From the NCBI GenBank assembly GCA_020850915.1, contig JADZDV010000138.1, positions 1 to 19,592 on the forward strand: 19,592 bases of DNA. The letters run 5' to 3'. This document shows, one piece after another, positions 1 through 6,051 of the stretch (within the stretch, counting starts at the first letter, position 1; each line of letters starts with the position of its first letter). The position numbers and the translations under genes are program-made. Source of the DNA: Chloroflexota bacterium. GTDB taxonomy: Bacteria; Chloroflexota; UBA6077; JADZDV01. The notes under the pieces are model-generated. The model did not search any database. It was not told the origin of the DNA and worked only from the letters and a program-made list of their open reading frames with translations.

Positions 1-63
1 AAGCGAGAGGACGGGCCGAGCGAGGAGCCGAGCGAGCCGCCGGCGCTGCTGGCGGCGGGCTGA
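1..63 (+). CDS. C-terminal end of an unidentified protein (partial, 5' outside window)
   Basis: Frame 1 is open from the window edge to a TGA at 61-63, giving a 20-residue tail ending PPALLAAG. The tail is rich in Glu, Pro and Ala with GC-rich third positions, as in the coding genes further right. No family can be recognised from so short a piece. It could be the end of a transposase, given the IS-like terminus at 823, or of any chromosomal gene. It may also be chance, since 63 bases of open frame prove little in GC-rich DNA. Confidence 0.35.
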   Translation, partial: KREDGPSEEPSEPPALLAAG

Positions 64-345
64 ACGGGGCGACTGGTGGGGCAGTCCGACGAGGACCACG
101 CAGTCCCAATTACACACTTGACGGGACTCAAACCGGTAGAGCCCAGTGCTGGGAAGCAAACTTGGGAGTCCAGGTGCGACATAGCAGCCTGGAGGAGGTA
201 CACGACAAACCGATGGGGATTGTCTTGCTGTGGGTGCCCATGGGTGTATCAAGCATTCTCGATCGCCAGGTCATTGAGCCCAGATGCCGTCAGAGGAGAA
301 GTTGAGCCGGCCCGGAGGGACAAGCCGGCGTAGCTCAGTGGAGCG
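64..345. other. Stretch with no recognisable gene
   Basis: No frame on either strand gives a protein that looks real. The base composition is visibly less GC-rich than the flanks (for example 105-260), and codon use in the open frames is unlike the neighbours. A small inverted repeat, CCCAG-TG-CTGGG, lies at 142-153. The minus-strand surface-protein frame that enters from the right loses its character at about 370-345, so this piece is probably foreign or rearranged DNA that replaced the rest of that gene. Confidence 0.5.
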
Positions 346-1058
346 TCAGGACCGCACGTCCTCAGGCGAGCTCCGCGGACCGTGGCGGTCTCCCGGGCGT
401 GCGTCACGGCCGCCGGGGTGTTTGACTGGCGGGCTTCCAGGCGCAAGGGCTGGCTGATCGGGTGGTAGCGGAAGAACCCTTGCCAGTGGCTGTTCGGCAC
501 GAGCTGGGGCGTGACGCGCGTCCGACCCGCGAAGGCGCCACTGGGCACGACGAGCTGCGCCCCGGCCGGCAGATCCACCGTGCCGCCGGCGGCGTCCAGC
601 TCCGGCTCGGCGATCTTCGCGGCGGGGAGCGGTGTGGCCGGCGTGGTCGACGACAGCGGGGTCACGCTGGTCGTGACGCCAACGGTTGGGGTGACCGTGG
701 CGGTGGCGGTCGCGGTGGCCCGCGGGTTCGGCGTGCTGCCGCCCGTGGTCGGCGTCGCGCTCGGTGTCGGCGTGGCGGTGGAGGCGCTGGCCCCAGCGGC
801 GGCGCGTGTGGGACTCGGCGTCTGTCAATTAACGGCCAAAGTGCACCACGTCTTTACGGCGAAGATGCACCACTCGGTGAGGTGAGGCGAAGCTGGCGCG
901 GCGACGGGCAGGGCGAGCCGGGCGGTCGCCAGGCTGGCGAAGACCGACAGGTCGAACTGGCGGGCGAGGCCACGGCCAAGCTGGTCCCAGGGGACGGACA
1001 GCAGCGAGACGACGACGAGCCAGGACAGCAGGGCAAACCGACGCGCGGAGCGAGACAT
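249..1058 (-). pseudogene. Secreted Thr/Pro-rich surface protein, N-terminal remnant interrupted by an in-frame stop
   Basis: The ATG at 1058-1056 follows a strong GGAGGAGG ribosome site about 6-8 bases upstream. The first 20 residues form a signal peptide or anchor (MSRSARRFALLSWLVVVSLL). The frame stays open to a TGA at 827-825, which lies inside the short IS-like terminus. The same frame then resumes with a long Thr/Pro/Ala/Ser-rich linker (about 820-620) of the kind that spaces cell-surface domains. A segment with DAAGGTVDLPAGAQLVVPSG follows, similar to ZU5-like or IPT-type modules at the front of large RHS-type surface proteins in Chloroflexota (from memory, not searched). Coding character fades near 375, and the formal stop is at 249. 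The product would normally be exported; as it stands only about 77 residues can be made. Identification of the downstream family is tentative. Confidence 0.55.
823..873. mobile_element. Solo IS21-like terminus (about 51 bp remnant)
   Basis: The segment starts TGTCAATTAACGGCC. It contains two imperfect direct copies of an 18-base unit, ACGGCCAAAGTGCACCAC at 832-849 and ACGGCGAAGATGCACCAC at 856-873, which match at 15 of 18 positions with a 24-base period. IS21-family ends begin with TG and carry several internal direct repeats of this kind (known for the family). No istA or istB gene is present. The sequence on both sides belongs to one minus-strand reading frame, so an insertion followed by loss of nearly the whole element is the simplest reading. 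Family assignment is from motif resemblance only. Confidence 0.5.
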
Positions 1059-1100
1059 GCTGGAACCTCCTCCCGGGCTCTCCCCGGGGCTATCGGCTCC

Positions 1101-1154
1101 AGCCTACGCTCCCAACATGACCGGAGTGTGACACGAGTATGACCGCTTCATGAC
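1101..1154 (-). promoter_or_regulatory. Four-site 11-bp-periodic operator (PhoB/OmpR-box type) with candidate -10
   Basis: On the minus strand the pentamers GTCAT, GTCAT, GTCAC and GTCAT occupy 1154-1150, 1143-1139, 1132-1128 and 1121-1117, exactly 11 bases apart. Two of them are preceded by T, giving TGTCAT and TGTCAC, like the half-sites of the classical PhoB box. OmpR/PhoB winged-helix proteins bind head-to-tail repeats with this 11-bp period (family knowledge). A possible -10, TAGGCT, lies at 1106-1101, ten bases past the last repeat, where the array replaces a normal -35 as at activator-dependent promoters. The array sits directly after the stop codon of the winged-helix gene and about 60 bases before the surface-protein ATG. 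Confidence 0.7.
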
Positions 1155-1157
1155 ATC

Positions 1158-1619
1158 TCACGCGGCAGCCGGCTCTGGTACGAAGCAGTAGCCCTCGCCT
1201 CGTCGGGTCTGGATAAGCTGAGCCCCGAGCGAGCCAAGCTGTCGGCGCAGTCGGCAGACGGCGGTCCGCAGGGCAGCGTAGTCACAAAAGATGAGCGAGG
1301 AGTCCAGGCCCCACACGAGCAGTAGCAGTTGCTCCGGGCTCAGGACCGGGCGCGCATGCCGGACGAACACGCAGAGCAGCTCGTACTCCTGGCGACGAAG
1401 CCGGAGCTGCCGTCTAGCCAGGTAGAAGCGGCGCTCGAGCGCGTCGTGCTCGAGGCGGAACGTTCGTGAGATGAGGTCGCGGCATTCGCTCGTCGATTTG
1501 GTTACCTGCGCTCGCGATCCCGAGCCCGTCGGGGTTTCCGGCTTGACTGGGTCGTACTCGCTGGTCGGGCGGCCCCTCCGAACGTCCGTGACTGAGATCT
1601 GCCTCTGGCTATTCACCAT
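1158..1619 (-). CDS. Orphan OmpR/PhoB-type winged-helix regulator (no receiver domain)
   Basis: The 153-residue protein has a C-terminal Trans_reg_C winged helix at roughly residues 58-148. The family pattern is clear: LRLRRQEYELLCVFVRHA, then SPEQLLLLVWG, then LRTAVCRLRRQLG for the recognition helix, and a wing containing RGEGYCFVP. The N-terminal 55 residues are polar and disordered-looking, with no CheY-like receiver, so activity is not set by phosphorylation of this chain. I chose the ATG at 1619 because AGAGGG lies 6 bases upstream; an in-frame TTG at 1652 would add 11 residues without a ribosome site. The adjacent 11-bp repeat array is the obvious binding site, which makes the neighbouring surface-protein gene its probable target. 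Confidence 0.85.
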   Translation of the reverse strand: MVNSQRQISVTDVRRGRPTSEYDPVKPETPTGSGSRAQVTKSTSECRDLISRTFRLEHDALERRFYLARRQLRLRRQEYELLCVFVRHARPVLSPEQLLLLVWGLDSSLIFCDYAALRTAVCRLRRQLGSLGAQLIQTRRGEGYCFVPEPAAA

Positions 1620-1851
1620 CGCTCGCCCTCTGGGATGAAGAATCGACGGCAAGCCGCCCTCGCACCGTCTGTGTCACATATATTGCAATTGTCAAGTGCA
1701 TTATGTCAGGAGGTCTCGGAACCGTCCAGTGACGGGGATCCAGACTCGCAGGGCGAACGGCCTGTGAAAGGACAGGCGCGCTTGCCCGGCTCGGCCAGTC
1801 CGACTACGCTCCTCGTCTTCATGCGGGGGAGGTCTGGAGGAAGGTAAGACC
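1620..1851. promoter_or_regulatory. Divergent intergenic region with an AT-rich promoter-like patch
   Basis: This gap separates the minus-strand regulator from the plus-strand methyltransferase. The segment 1672-1708 is the most AT-rich stretch nearby and holds three TGTCA pentamers, at 1672, 1690 and 1704, which are not 11-bp periodic. On the minus strand TTGACA (1695-1690) and CTGACA (1709-1704) could serve as -35 boxes for the regulator, but no well-spaced -10 is convincing. No protein-like frame is present. Confidence 0.35.
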
Positions 1852-1902
1852 GTGATCGTTCACGGGCGACCCGGCTGTCTCCCGTCGGGCAAATCCTGGT
1901 GA
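1852..1902 (+). CDS. 16-residue leader ORF translationally coupled to the methyltransferase
   Basis: A strong ribosome site, GGAGGAAGG at 1836-1844, precedes GTG at 1852 by 7 bases. The ORF reads MIVHGRPGCLPSGKSW and ends with TGA at 1900-1902, overlapping the methyltransferase GTG at 1899 in the coupling pattern GTGA. The downstream gene has no ribosome site of its own, so translation through this leader would deliver ribosomes to it. The first bases also form a perfect inverted repeat, CCGTGA-TCGT-TCACGG (1850-1865). The peptide weakly resembles a P-loop start, so it could be the stump of a deleted NTPase gene. Confidence 0.4.
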   Translation: MIVHGRPGCLPSGKSW

Positions 1903-2558
1903 GCATCGCGAACAGCGCCGATCTTCGCGCCGCGCTGGCCTGCTATCGCCGGGAGTCGCTCGGCGTTCGGGCGTTCACCCGCGTTCGCGCACTCCTGGCG
2001 CCGCATGAAGAGGTCGCACAGCATGTCCCGGTCGCCGGTCGGGTGCTCGATCTTGGCTGCGGCCACGGACTGTTCACCAACATCCTGGCTCTTGGCTCGT
2101 CGGAGCGGCAGCTCCTCGGCGTGGAGCCGTCCGCCGCCAAGCTCACGGTTGCGCGCCGCGCCTCGGCGGGCCTGCCCAACGTCCGCTATCAGCAGGGACG
2201 GATCGACGACGTGTCCGAGGCGGGCTTCCAGGCGATCGCCATCCTCGACGTGCTCTATCTCCTGCCCGACGAGGCCAAGCGCGCGGTGCTACGCGCCTGC
2301 CGTGCGCGACTCGCTCCTGACGGCGTGCTGCTGCTCAAGACGAACGACACCCGCCCGCCCTGGCAGTACGGAGTGGTTTGGCTGGAGGAGGAGCCGGCCG
2401 TGCGCGTGCTCCGCTTCACGCTTGGCGGGGAGATTCACTTCCAGGGCGTGCCCGCCTACCTCGAGCTGCTGCGGGAAGCCGGCTTCGAAGCCCGCGTGCT
2501 GCCGCTAAACGTAGCCGTCCCTATCCCGCACCGACTGTTCGTCTGCCGTCCATGCTGA
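1899..2558 (+). CDS. Class I SAM-dependent methyltransferase
   Basis: The 219-residue soluble protein has a clear SAM-binding motif I, VLDLGCGHGLF, at residues 49-59. An acidic residue sits at the end of strand 2 (LLGVEPS), and the post-I region AIAILDVLYLLPDEAKRAVL is typical of the methyltransferase_11/25 fold. The last strands (residues about 190-215) are intact, so the fold looks complete. The substrate cannot be told. It starts at GTG 1899 with no good ribosome site and is probably coupled to the preceding leader. Only one base separates its stop from the ATG of the beta-propeller gene, so the two are likely co-transcribed; a joint role is unclear. Confidence 0.8.
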   Translation: MSIANSADLRAALACYRRESLGVRAFTRVRALLAPHEEVAQHVPVAGRVLDLGCGHGLFTNILALGSSERQLLGVEPSAAKLTVARRASAGLPNVRYQQGRIDDVSEAGFQAIAILDVLYLLPDEAKRAVLRACRARLAPDGVLLLKTNDTRPPWQYGVVWLEEEPAVRVLRFTLGGEIHFQGVPAYLELLREAGFEARVLPLNVAVPIPHRLFVCRPC

Positions 2559-2559
2559 G

Positions 2560-3801
2560 ATGCTGACCGAGACGCGCGAGCGAACGTCTCGTAGACCGAC
2601 CTCCCGACAGCTCGGACTGCTCGGCGTGGTCCTGGTGGCGACCGTGGGTGTCATTCTGCTCGTGTACGGCATCCTGCGACCGGTCGCCGTCTGCGCGCCG
2701 TCGTCCGTCTACGTGCGCGGCCTCGTGAATCCGCGCGGGCTCGTCTTCGATGGTCGCGGCACGCTCTACGTCGCGGAGGCCGGTTCGGGCGGCAACCGCG
2801 TCATCACTGTTGATAGCGGCGAGCGGTTTAACGTCGGTCTGACCGGCCGGGTCTCTCGCGTGCCGGCGCCAGGCCAGCGAGCGTCCCTGCTCGAGAGGCT
2901 GCCATCCTCATTCTCGAACCACCAGGACGAGCTGGGTTCGGCCAACCTCGCCATTATCGGCGACGACCTGTACCTGCTCACCGCCCAGGGCGGACATTCG
3001 TTCGGCGATCCTACGTTCGACAATGCGATCGTTCGCATCCGGCCGGACGGAACCCACACGAGGGTCTTGAACTACAACGAGTTTAGTCTGGCTCAGCCGA
3101 GCCTGGCCCGTCGGTCTGACCCTCGCGCCGATGTGGCCGGTGGGATGCCGTTCGGCATGGTGGCCCTCAATGGGCGCCTGTATACGACCGACGCCAACCT
3201 CGAGTTCGTCCAGGAGGTCACCTCGGATGGCCAGCCGCTGCGCCGGCTTCTCGAATACCCGGCGTCGAATCGCGTGCTGACCAACCTGGCGGTCGGCCCG
3301 GACGGCGCGTTCTACGTCGCCGAGCTTGGCCCCTATCCCTACGTGGCCGGCTCGGGTCGAATCACCCGCCTGACGCTGGACGGTCAGGCGTCCCCGGCGG
3401 CGCTCGGCTTGACGACGCCAATCGCGCCGGCGTTCGGCCCGGACGGGTCGCTGTACGTCGCCGAGCTGAGCCAGCCGCCGCGGGAGGCGCGGGATCTTGG
3501 CCGCGTCGTGCGCGTGCTGCCGGATGGGCGTGAGGACGTGGTGCTGGCGCCGCTGAGCTTCCCGACGGCGATGGTCATCGGCCCAGATGGAGATCTCTAC
3601 GTCACGAACAACGGCCACCTCTCCAGACACGCGGACGGCGAAGTCGTCGAGATCGAGGTTGCTGGCGCCACGCCGGCGACACGAGCGCTGGACAGCGTTC
3701 GCTCGCTCGGTCCGGCGGGCCTGGCTCGCGTGGCGGCGCGGCTGCTGGCGCTGGCGCTGGCCGGCGGAGGCTACCTCAGAGTTGTCCGGCAGAGGGTGTG
3801 A
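2560..3801 (+). CDS. ScyD/ScyE-like membrane-anchored beta-propeller protein
   Basis: The 413-residue protein has an N-terminal transmembrane helix (about residues 18-40) followed by a six- or seven-bladed NHL/SMP-30-like propeller. Blade repeats are easy to see: NPRGLVFDGRGTLYVAEAG (58-76), then LAVGPDGAFYVAELG, then FGPDGSLYVAELS and IGPDGDLYVTNNG. The GPDG-LYV pattern and overall length match the ScyD/ScyE family, known from scytonemin clusters but widespread elsewhere with unknown function. A short hydrophobic stretch near residues 388-405 could be a second anchor. The bulk is presumably exported. No scytonemin biosynthesis genes are nearby, so that pathway is not implied. Start ATG 2560 lies one base after the methyltransferase stop. 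Confidence 0.75.
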   Translation: MLTETRERTSRRPTSRQLGLLGVVLVATVGVILLVYGILRPVAVCAPSSVYVRGLVNPRGLVFDGRGTLYVAEAGSGGNRVITVDSGERFNVGLTGRVSRVPAPGQRASLLERLPSSFSNHQDELGSANLAIIGDDLYLLTAQGGHSFGDPTFDNAIVRIRPDGTHTRVLNYNEFSLAQPSLARRSDPRADVAGGMPFGMVALNGRLYTTDANLEFVQEVTSDGQPLRRLLEYPASNRVLTNLAVGPDGAFYVAELGPYPYVAGSGRITRLTLDGQASPAALGLTTPIAPAFGPDGSLYVAELSQPPREARDLGRVVRVLPDGREDVVLAPLSFPTAMVIGPDGDLYVTNNGHLSRHADGEVVEIEVAGATPATRALDSVRSLGPAGLARVAARLLALALAGGGYLRVVRQRV

Positions 3802-3802
3802 C

Positions 3803-4098
3803 GTGAAGCGCTTGCCGCTCGCCGGCCTCGCCATGGCCGGACTGCTGGTCCTTGCCGGGGCGCTGCGACTCTGGCACCTCTGGGACATCCCCTCGCCGAC
3901 TGATGAGCTGCTGGGCATCGGTCGCGGGCTGTCGATCGCGCGGGGGAGATCTACCCGTTGACGGACTTCGAGCTGTACATCGGCTCGCTCTGGAACTACC
4001 TGCTGGCGGCGCCGTTCATCCTGTTCGGTCCCAGCCAGTATGTCGGCCGCGCTGTCCCCTGGCTCGTCGGCGTGCTGACAGTGCCAGCCACGAGCTGA
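3803..4098 (+). pseudogene. GT39/ArnT-like membrane glycosyltransferase, N-terminal fragment with frameshift
   Basis: GTG 3803 opens two bases after the propeller stop. The first residues form a transmembrane helix followed by LRLWHLWDIPSPTDE, the first-loop acidic motif typical of dolichyl-phosphate-mannose-type and ArnT-type glycosyltransferases that use lipid-linked sugars. The frame breaks at a run of five G (3942-3946). Restoring one G gives ARGEIYPLTDFELYIGSLWN and then LAAPFILFGPSQYVGRAVPW, the expected second membrane segment. Homology stops at LTVPAT near 4090, where the sequence passes into a histidine-kinase gene. A complete family member has about 450-600 residues; here about 98 remain. 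It is dead through the truncation whatever the status of the frameshift. Confidence 0.75.
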
Positions 4099-4477
4099 AG
4101 ACGCCGCTGGCGGCGATGGGGCTCACGGTGCAGATCATCCAGCGGTCTGTCCAGCGGGGAAACCTGGAGCCGGAAAGTCTCGATCGCTACGTCGGGGCCA
4201 TCTCGACGCAAATCGCCCGCGCCACGCGGCTGATCGGCGAGCTGCTGGACATCCCCCACATCGAGACTGGCGCGCCAGTGCTCCGTCGCGAGAGAGCGGC
4301 GTGGACGGCACCGGTCTCGGGCTGTACATCACGCGGCGGATCGTGGAAGCGCATGGCGGACGCGTGGATCTCGAGCCTACAGCCGGTGGCGGGTCGAGAT
4401 TTTTCGTGAAACTCCCGCTGGGAGTAGACTGGCAGAGCGTGGATGGAGCGGAGGTCCAGGAGGGGACGCGCTGCTGA
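4083..4477 (+). pseudogene. Sensor histidine kinase remnant with internal deletion
   Basis: The DHp helix is present, with the phospho-acceptor motif [11 protein letters not shown] (His codon 4089-4091) and the second helix ending [10 protein letters not shown], in one frame to about 4290. The sensor and membrane part is missing because the upstream sequence is glycosyltransferase. Next, with a frame change, come [20 protein letters not shown] (from 4298) and FFVKLPL, the G2 box and last strands of the HATPase domain. About 80-100 residues, including the N and G1 boxes, are deleted between these parts. Neither ATP binding nor phosphotransfer is possible. The frame ends at TGA 4475-4477, just before the response-regulator remnant, so the two were once a kinase-regulator pair. 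Confidence 0.8.
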
Positions 4478-4494
4478 CCGAGGGATCGACGCGG

Positions 4495-4861
4495 GTGCTC
4501 GTGGTGGAGGACTACGAGCACAAGCGGGACATCCTGGCCGCCGTGCTCGTCGAAGCTGGCTACGCCGTGGAGACGGGGGGCGCACGGTGGCGAGTTCGCG
4601 CGGGCGCGCGAGGCACTACCGGACGCGATCCTGCTCGACCTGGACCTGCCCTGGATGCACGGGCCAGAGCTGTGGCGGGCGCCGCGAGTGCTGCCTGGCG
4701 GCCGGGACGCGAAGCTCATCCTGCTGACCGCTGATCAGCCCGGAGGGAGAGCGGCGGTCAGCCTGGGGGCACACGGCGGCCTCATGAAGCCGTTCGGCAT
4801 CGACCAGTTGCTGGCTACTCTCGAACAGGTCACACGCGCAGGGCGCTCAGAGCTGTCCTGA
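4495..4861 (+). pseudogene. Single-domain response regulator (CheY-like) with one frameshift
   Basis: The receiver begins VLVVEDYEHKRDILAAVLVE. It breaks at a run of six G (4575-4580): removing one G joins GYAVETG to AHGGEFARAREALPDAILLD. The rest carries the phospho-acceptor Asp in ILLDLDLPW, the switch Thr in ILLTAD and the conserved Lys in GLMKPF, and ends at TGA 4859-4861. All key residues are therefore present and only the extra G disables it. It has no output domain. The true start is uncertain: GTG 4495 or an upstream non-ATG codon near 4474, at the kinase stop. Its last 15 bases overlap the convergent YdcF-like gene. Confidence 0.7.
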
Positions 4862-5470
4862 GAGCAGGTAGTAGGGGAACTTGACGTACTCCTGAATGAC
4901 GCGGGTTGCCTTGTTGGAGTCCCGCCACCAGCCCGCTACGTCGTACTTCGAGCCCTCGGCCGGACTCGCGAGCAGAGTCAGACCGGCGGGCGACCAGACG
5001 CCGCGAAACGCGGTGACGGCCCGGCGCATGTGGAACGGGTCCGTCACCAGGATCGCCTGCTTCCAGCCTCGCGCGAGCATGACGTCCCGGCTCTGCACCG
5101 CCTCGTGATAGGTGCTCAGCGCCGGCTGCTCGAGTGGGACGATCGCCTCGTTCGGGATCGGCATGTGAGCCAGGCCCCGTCGCCATAGCTCCAGCCAGGT
5201 CGTTTCGACGCCGTGGGAGAGCACGACCTCGTTCGAGACCAGCACGACCGGCGCCCAGTTGTCGGCGTAGAGACGCCCGGCTTGCTGGACGCGGTAGGGC
5301 GAGTTACCGGCTAACACCACAATGGCGTCGCTCTGCTGCAACGTGTCCCGGACAACCAGGAAACTGCCCATCGCCCCGAGCCAGATCGGGTGCAGCAGGA
5401 CGAGGGCCGAGAGGATGGCGGCGAGCGCGAGAAGGGTGAGTCGGCGGCGCATGGACACGAGAGCGTACAC
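4847..5470 (-). CDS. YdcF/SanA-like (DUF218) membrane protein
   Basis: The 207-residue protein has one N-terminal membrane helix (about residues 10-32) and a DUF218 domain: SDAIVVLAGN (47-56), then a central block with STYHEAVQSRDVMLARGW, then AILVTDPFHMRRA. That order of strand-loop motifs defines YdcF/SanA-type proteins of the cell envelope, some of which bind nucleotides or act in cell-wall functions; the reaction is not established. GTG 5470 gives the full frame. ATG 5452 would remove six residues and is an equally possible start, since neither has a clear ribosome site. It is intact, unlike its convergent neighbours. Confidence 0.8.
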   Translation of the reverse strand: MYALVSMRRRLTLLALAAILSALVLLHPIWLGAMGSFLVVRDTLQQSDAIVVLAGNSPYRVQQAGRLYADNWAPVVLVSNEVVLSHGVETTWLELWRRGLAHMPIPNEAIVPLEQPALSTYHEAVQSRDVMLARGWKQAILVTDPFHMRRAVTAFRGVWSPAGLTLLASPAEGSKYDVAGWWRDSNKATRVIQEYVKFPYYLLSGQL

Positions 5471-5520
5471 CGCGGGCCCATGGCGCGTCCTGCCCTGGCC
5501 CTGCCCAGCGATCCCTCGTG

Positions 5521-5526
5521 TATGAT
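5521..5526 (+). promoter_or_regulatory. Candidate -10 element upstream of coxG
   Basis: TATGAT lies 75 bases before the coxG GTG, in a gap divergent from the YdcF-like gene. No good -35 is found at the right distance (bases 5498-5503 read GCCCTG), so this would be a weak or activator-dependent promoter. It would drive coxG and moeA. Confidence 0.35.
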
Positions 5527-5601
5527 CGATTCCTGTCGATCGAACGAAACTTCCAGCGAACCCATAGGCGTGCGAAGCATGGTCTCGAAGGGAGACTTCC
5601 A

Positions 5602-6033
5602 GTGAAGCTCGAAGGCAGTTATGTTTTCGAAGCCCCGCGCGAGCGTGTCTGGGCGCTGTTGATGAGCTCGGACGCGCTGAAGCAGTGCATCCCCGGGTGC
5701 GAGAGCCTCGAGGCGGACGGCGAGGACAGCTTCAAGGCGGTCATGAAAGTCGGCGTCGCCTCGATCCGTGGCACCTATAATGGCCGGGTCCGGATGACCG
5801 ACAAACAGGAGCCTGAGTCGTACACGCTGAACGTCGAGGGCAGTGGTGGCCCGGGGTTCGTGCGCGGCGCGGCCAAAGTCACACTGATGGCCGAGGGTCA
5901 GAACACCCACCTGATCGTGGACGCCGATGGCCAGGTGGGCGGCACGGTGGCCGGCGTGGGCCAGCGGATGCTCGGCGGGGTGGCAAAGATGCTGATGAAC
6001 CAGTTTTTCGACTGCCTGCGCAAGCAGGTCTAG
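5602..6033 (+). CDS. coxG: CoxG-family carbon monoxide dehydrogenase accessory protein (SRPBCC fold)
   Basis: The 143-residue protein matches CoxG: KLEGSYVFEAPRERVWALL at the start, then CIPGCESLE, the central GTYNGRVRMTD, and a C-terminal AGVGQRMLGGVAKMLMNQFF helix. CoxG proteins have a hydrophobic-cavity SRPBCC fold. In CO dehydrogenase systems they are implicated in membrane attachment of the enzyme, and recent work on related systems suggests a role in lipoquinone handling (family knowledge). I chose GTG 5602 because AAGGGAG (5588-5594) precedes it at good spacing and homology starts there; the frame is open upstream to 5518 but unrelated. Only 18 bases separate it from moeA. Confidence 0.88.
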   Translation: MKLEGSYVFEAPRERVWALLMSSDALKQCIPGCESLEADGEDSFKAVMKVGVASIRGTYNGRVRMTDKQEPESYTLNVEGSGGPGFVRGAAKVTLMAEGQNTHLIVDADGQVGGTVAGVGQRMLGGVAKMLMNQFFDCLRKQV

Positions 6034-6051
6034 CACGGTCGAGCCCCTATC

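Noticed and set aside
172..210. GTGCGAC as a group II intron 5' end
   Set aside because: No domain V hairpin or intron-encoded protein is found downstream.
323..395. tRNA-like start (GGCGTAGCTCAGTGG)
   Set aside because: The D-arm-like bases are present, but there is no anticodon stem of the right spacing and no TTCGA-type T loop; chance resemblance.
346..828. Minus-strand Arg/His-rich frame of 160 codons
   Set aside because: Composition is that of a shifted frame over the Thr/Pro-rich linker; the alternative minus frame has the sensible protein.
1672..1708. Second regulator-binding array from three TGTCA pentamers
   Set aside because: Spacings are 18 and 14 bases, not multiples of 11, so it does not match the array at 1117-1154.
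2908..3918. Minus-strand open frame of 336 codons opposite the beta-propeller gene
   Set aside because: Arg/Gln/Ala-rich shadow composition with no recognisable motif; the plus strand codes a clear repeat protein.
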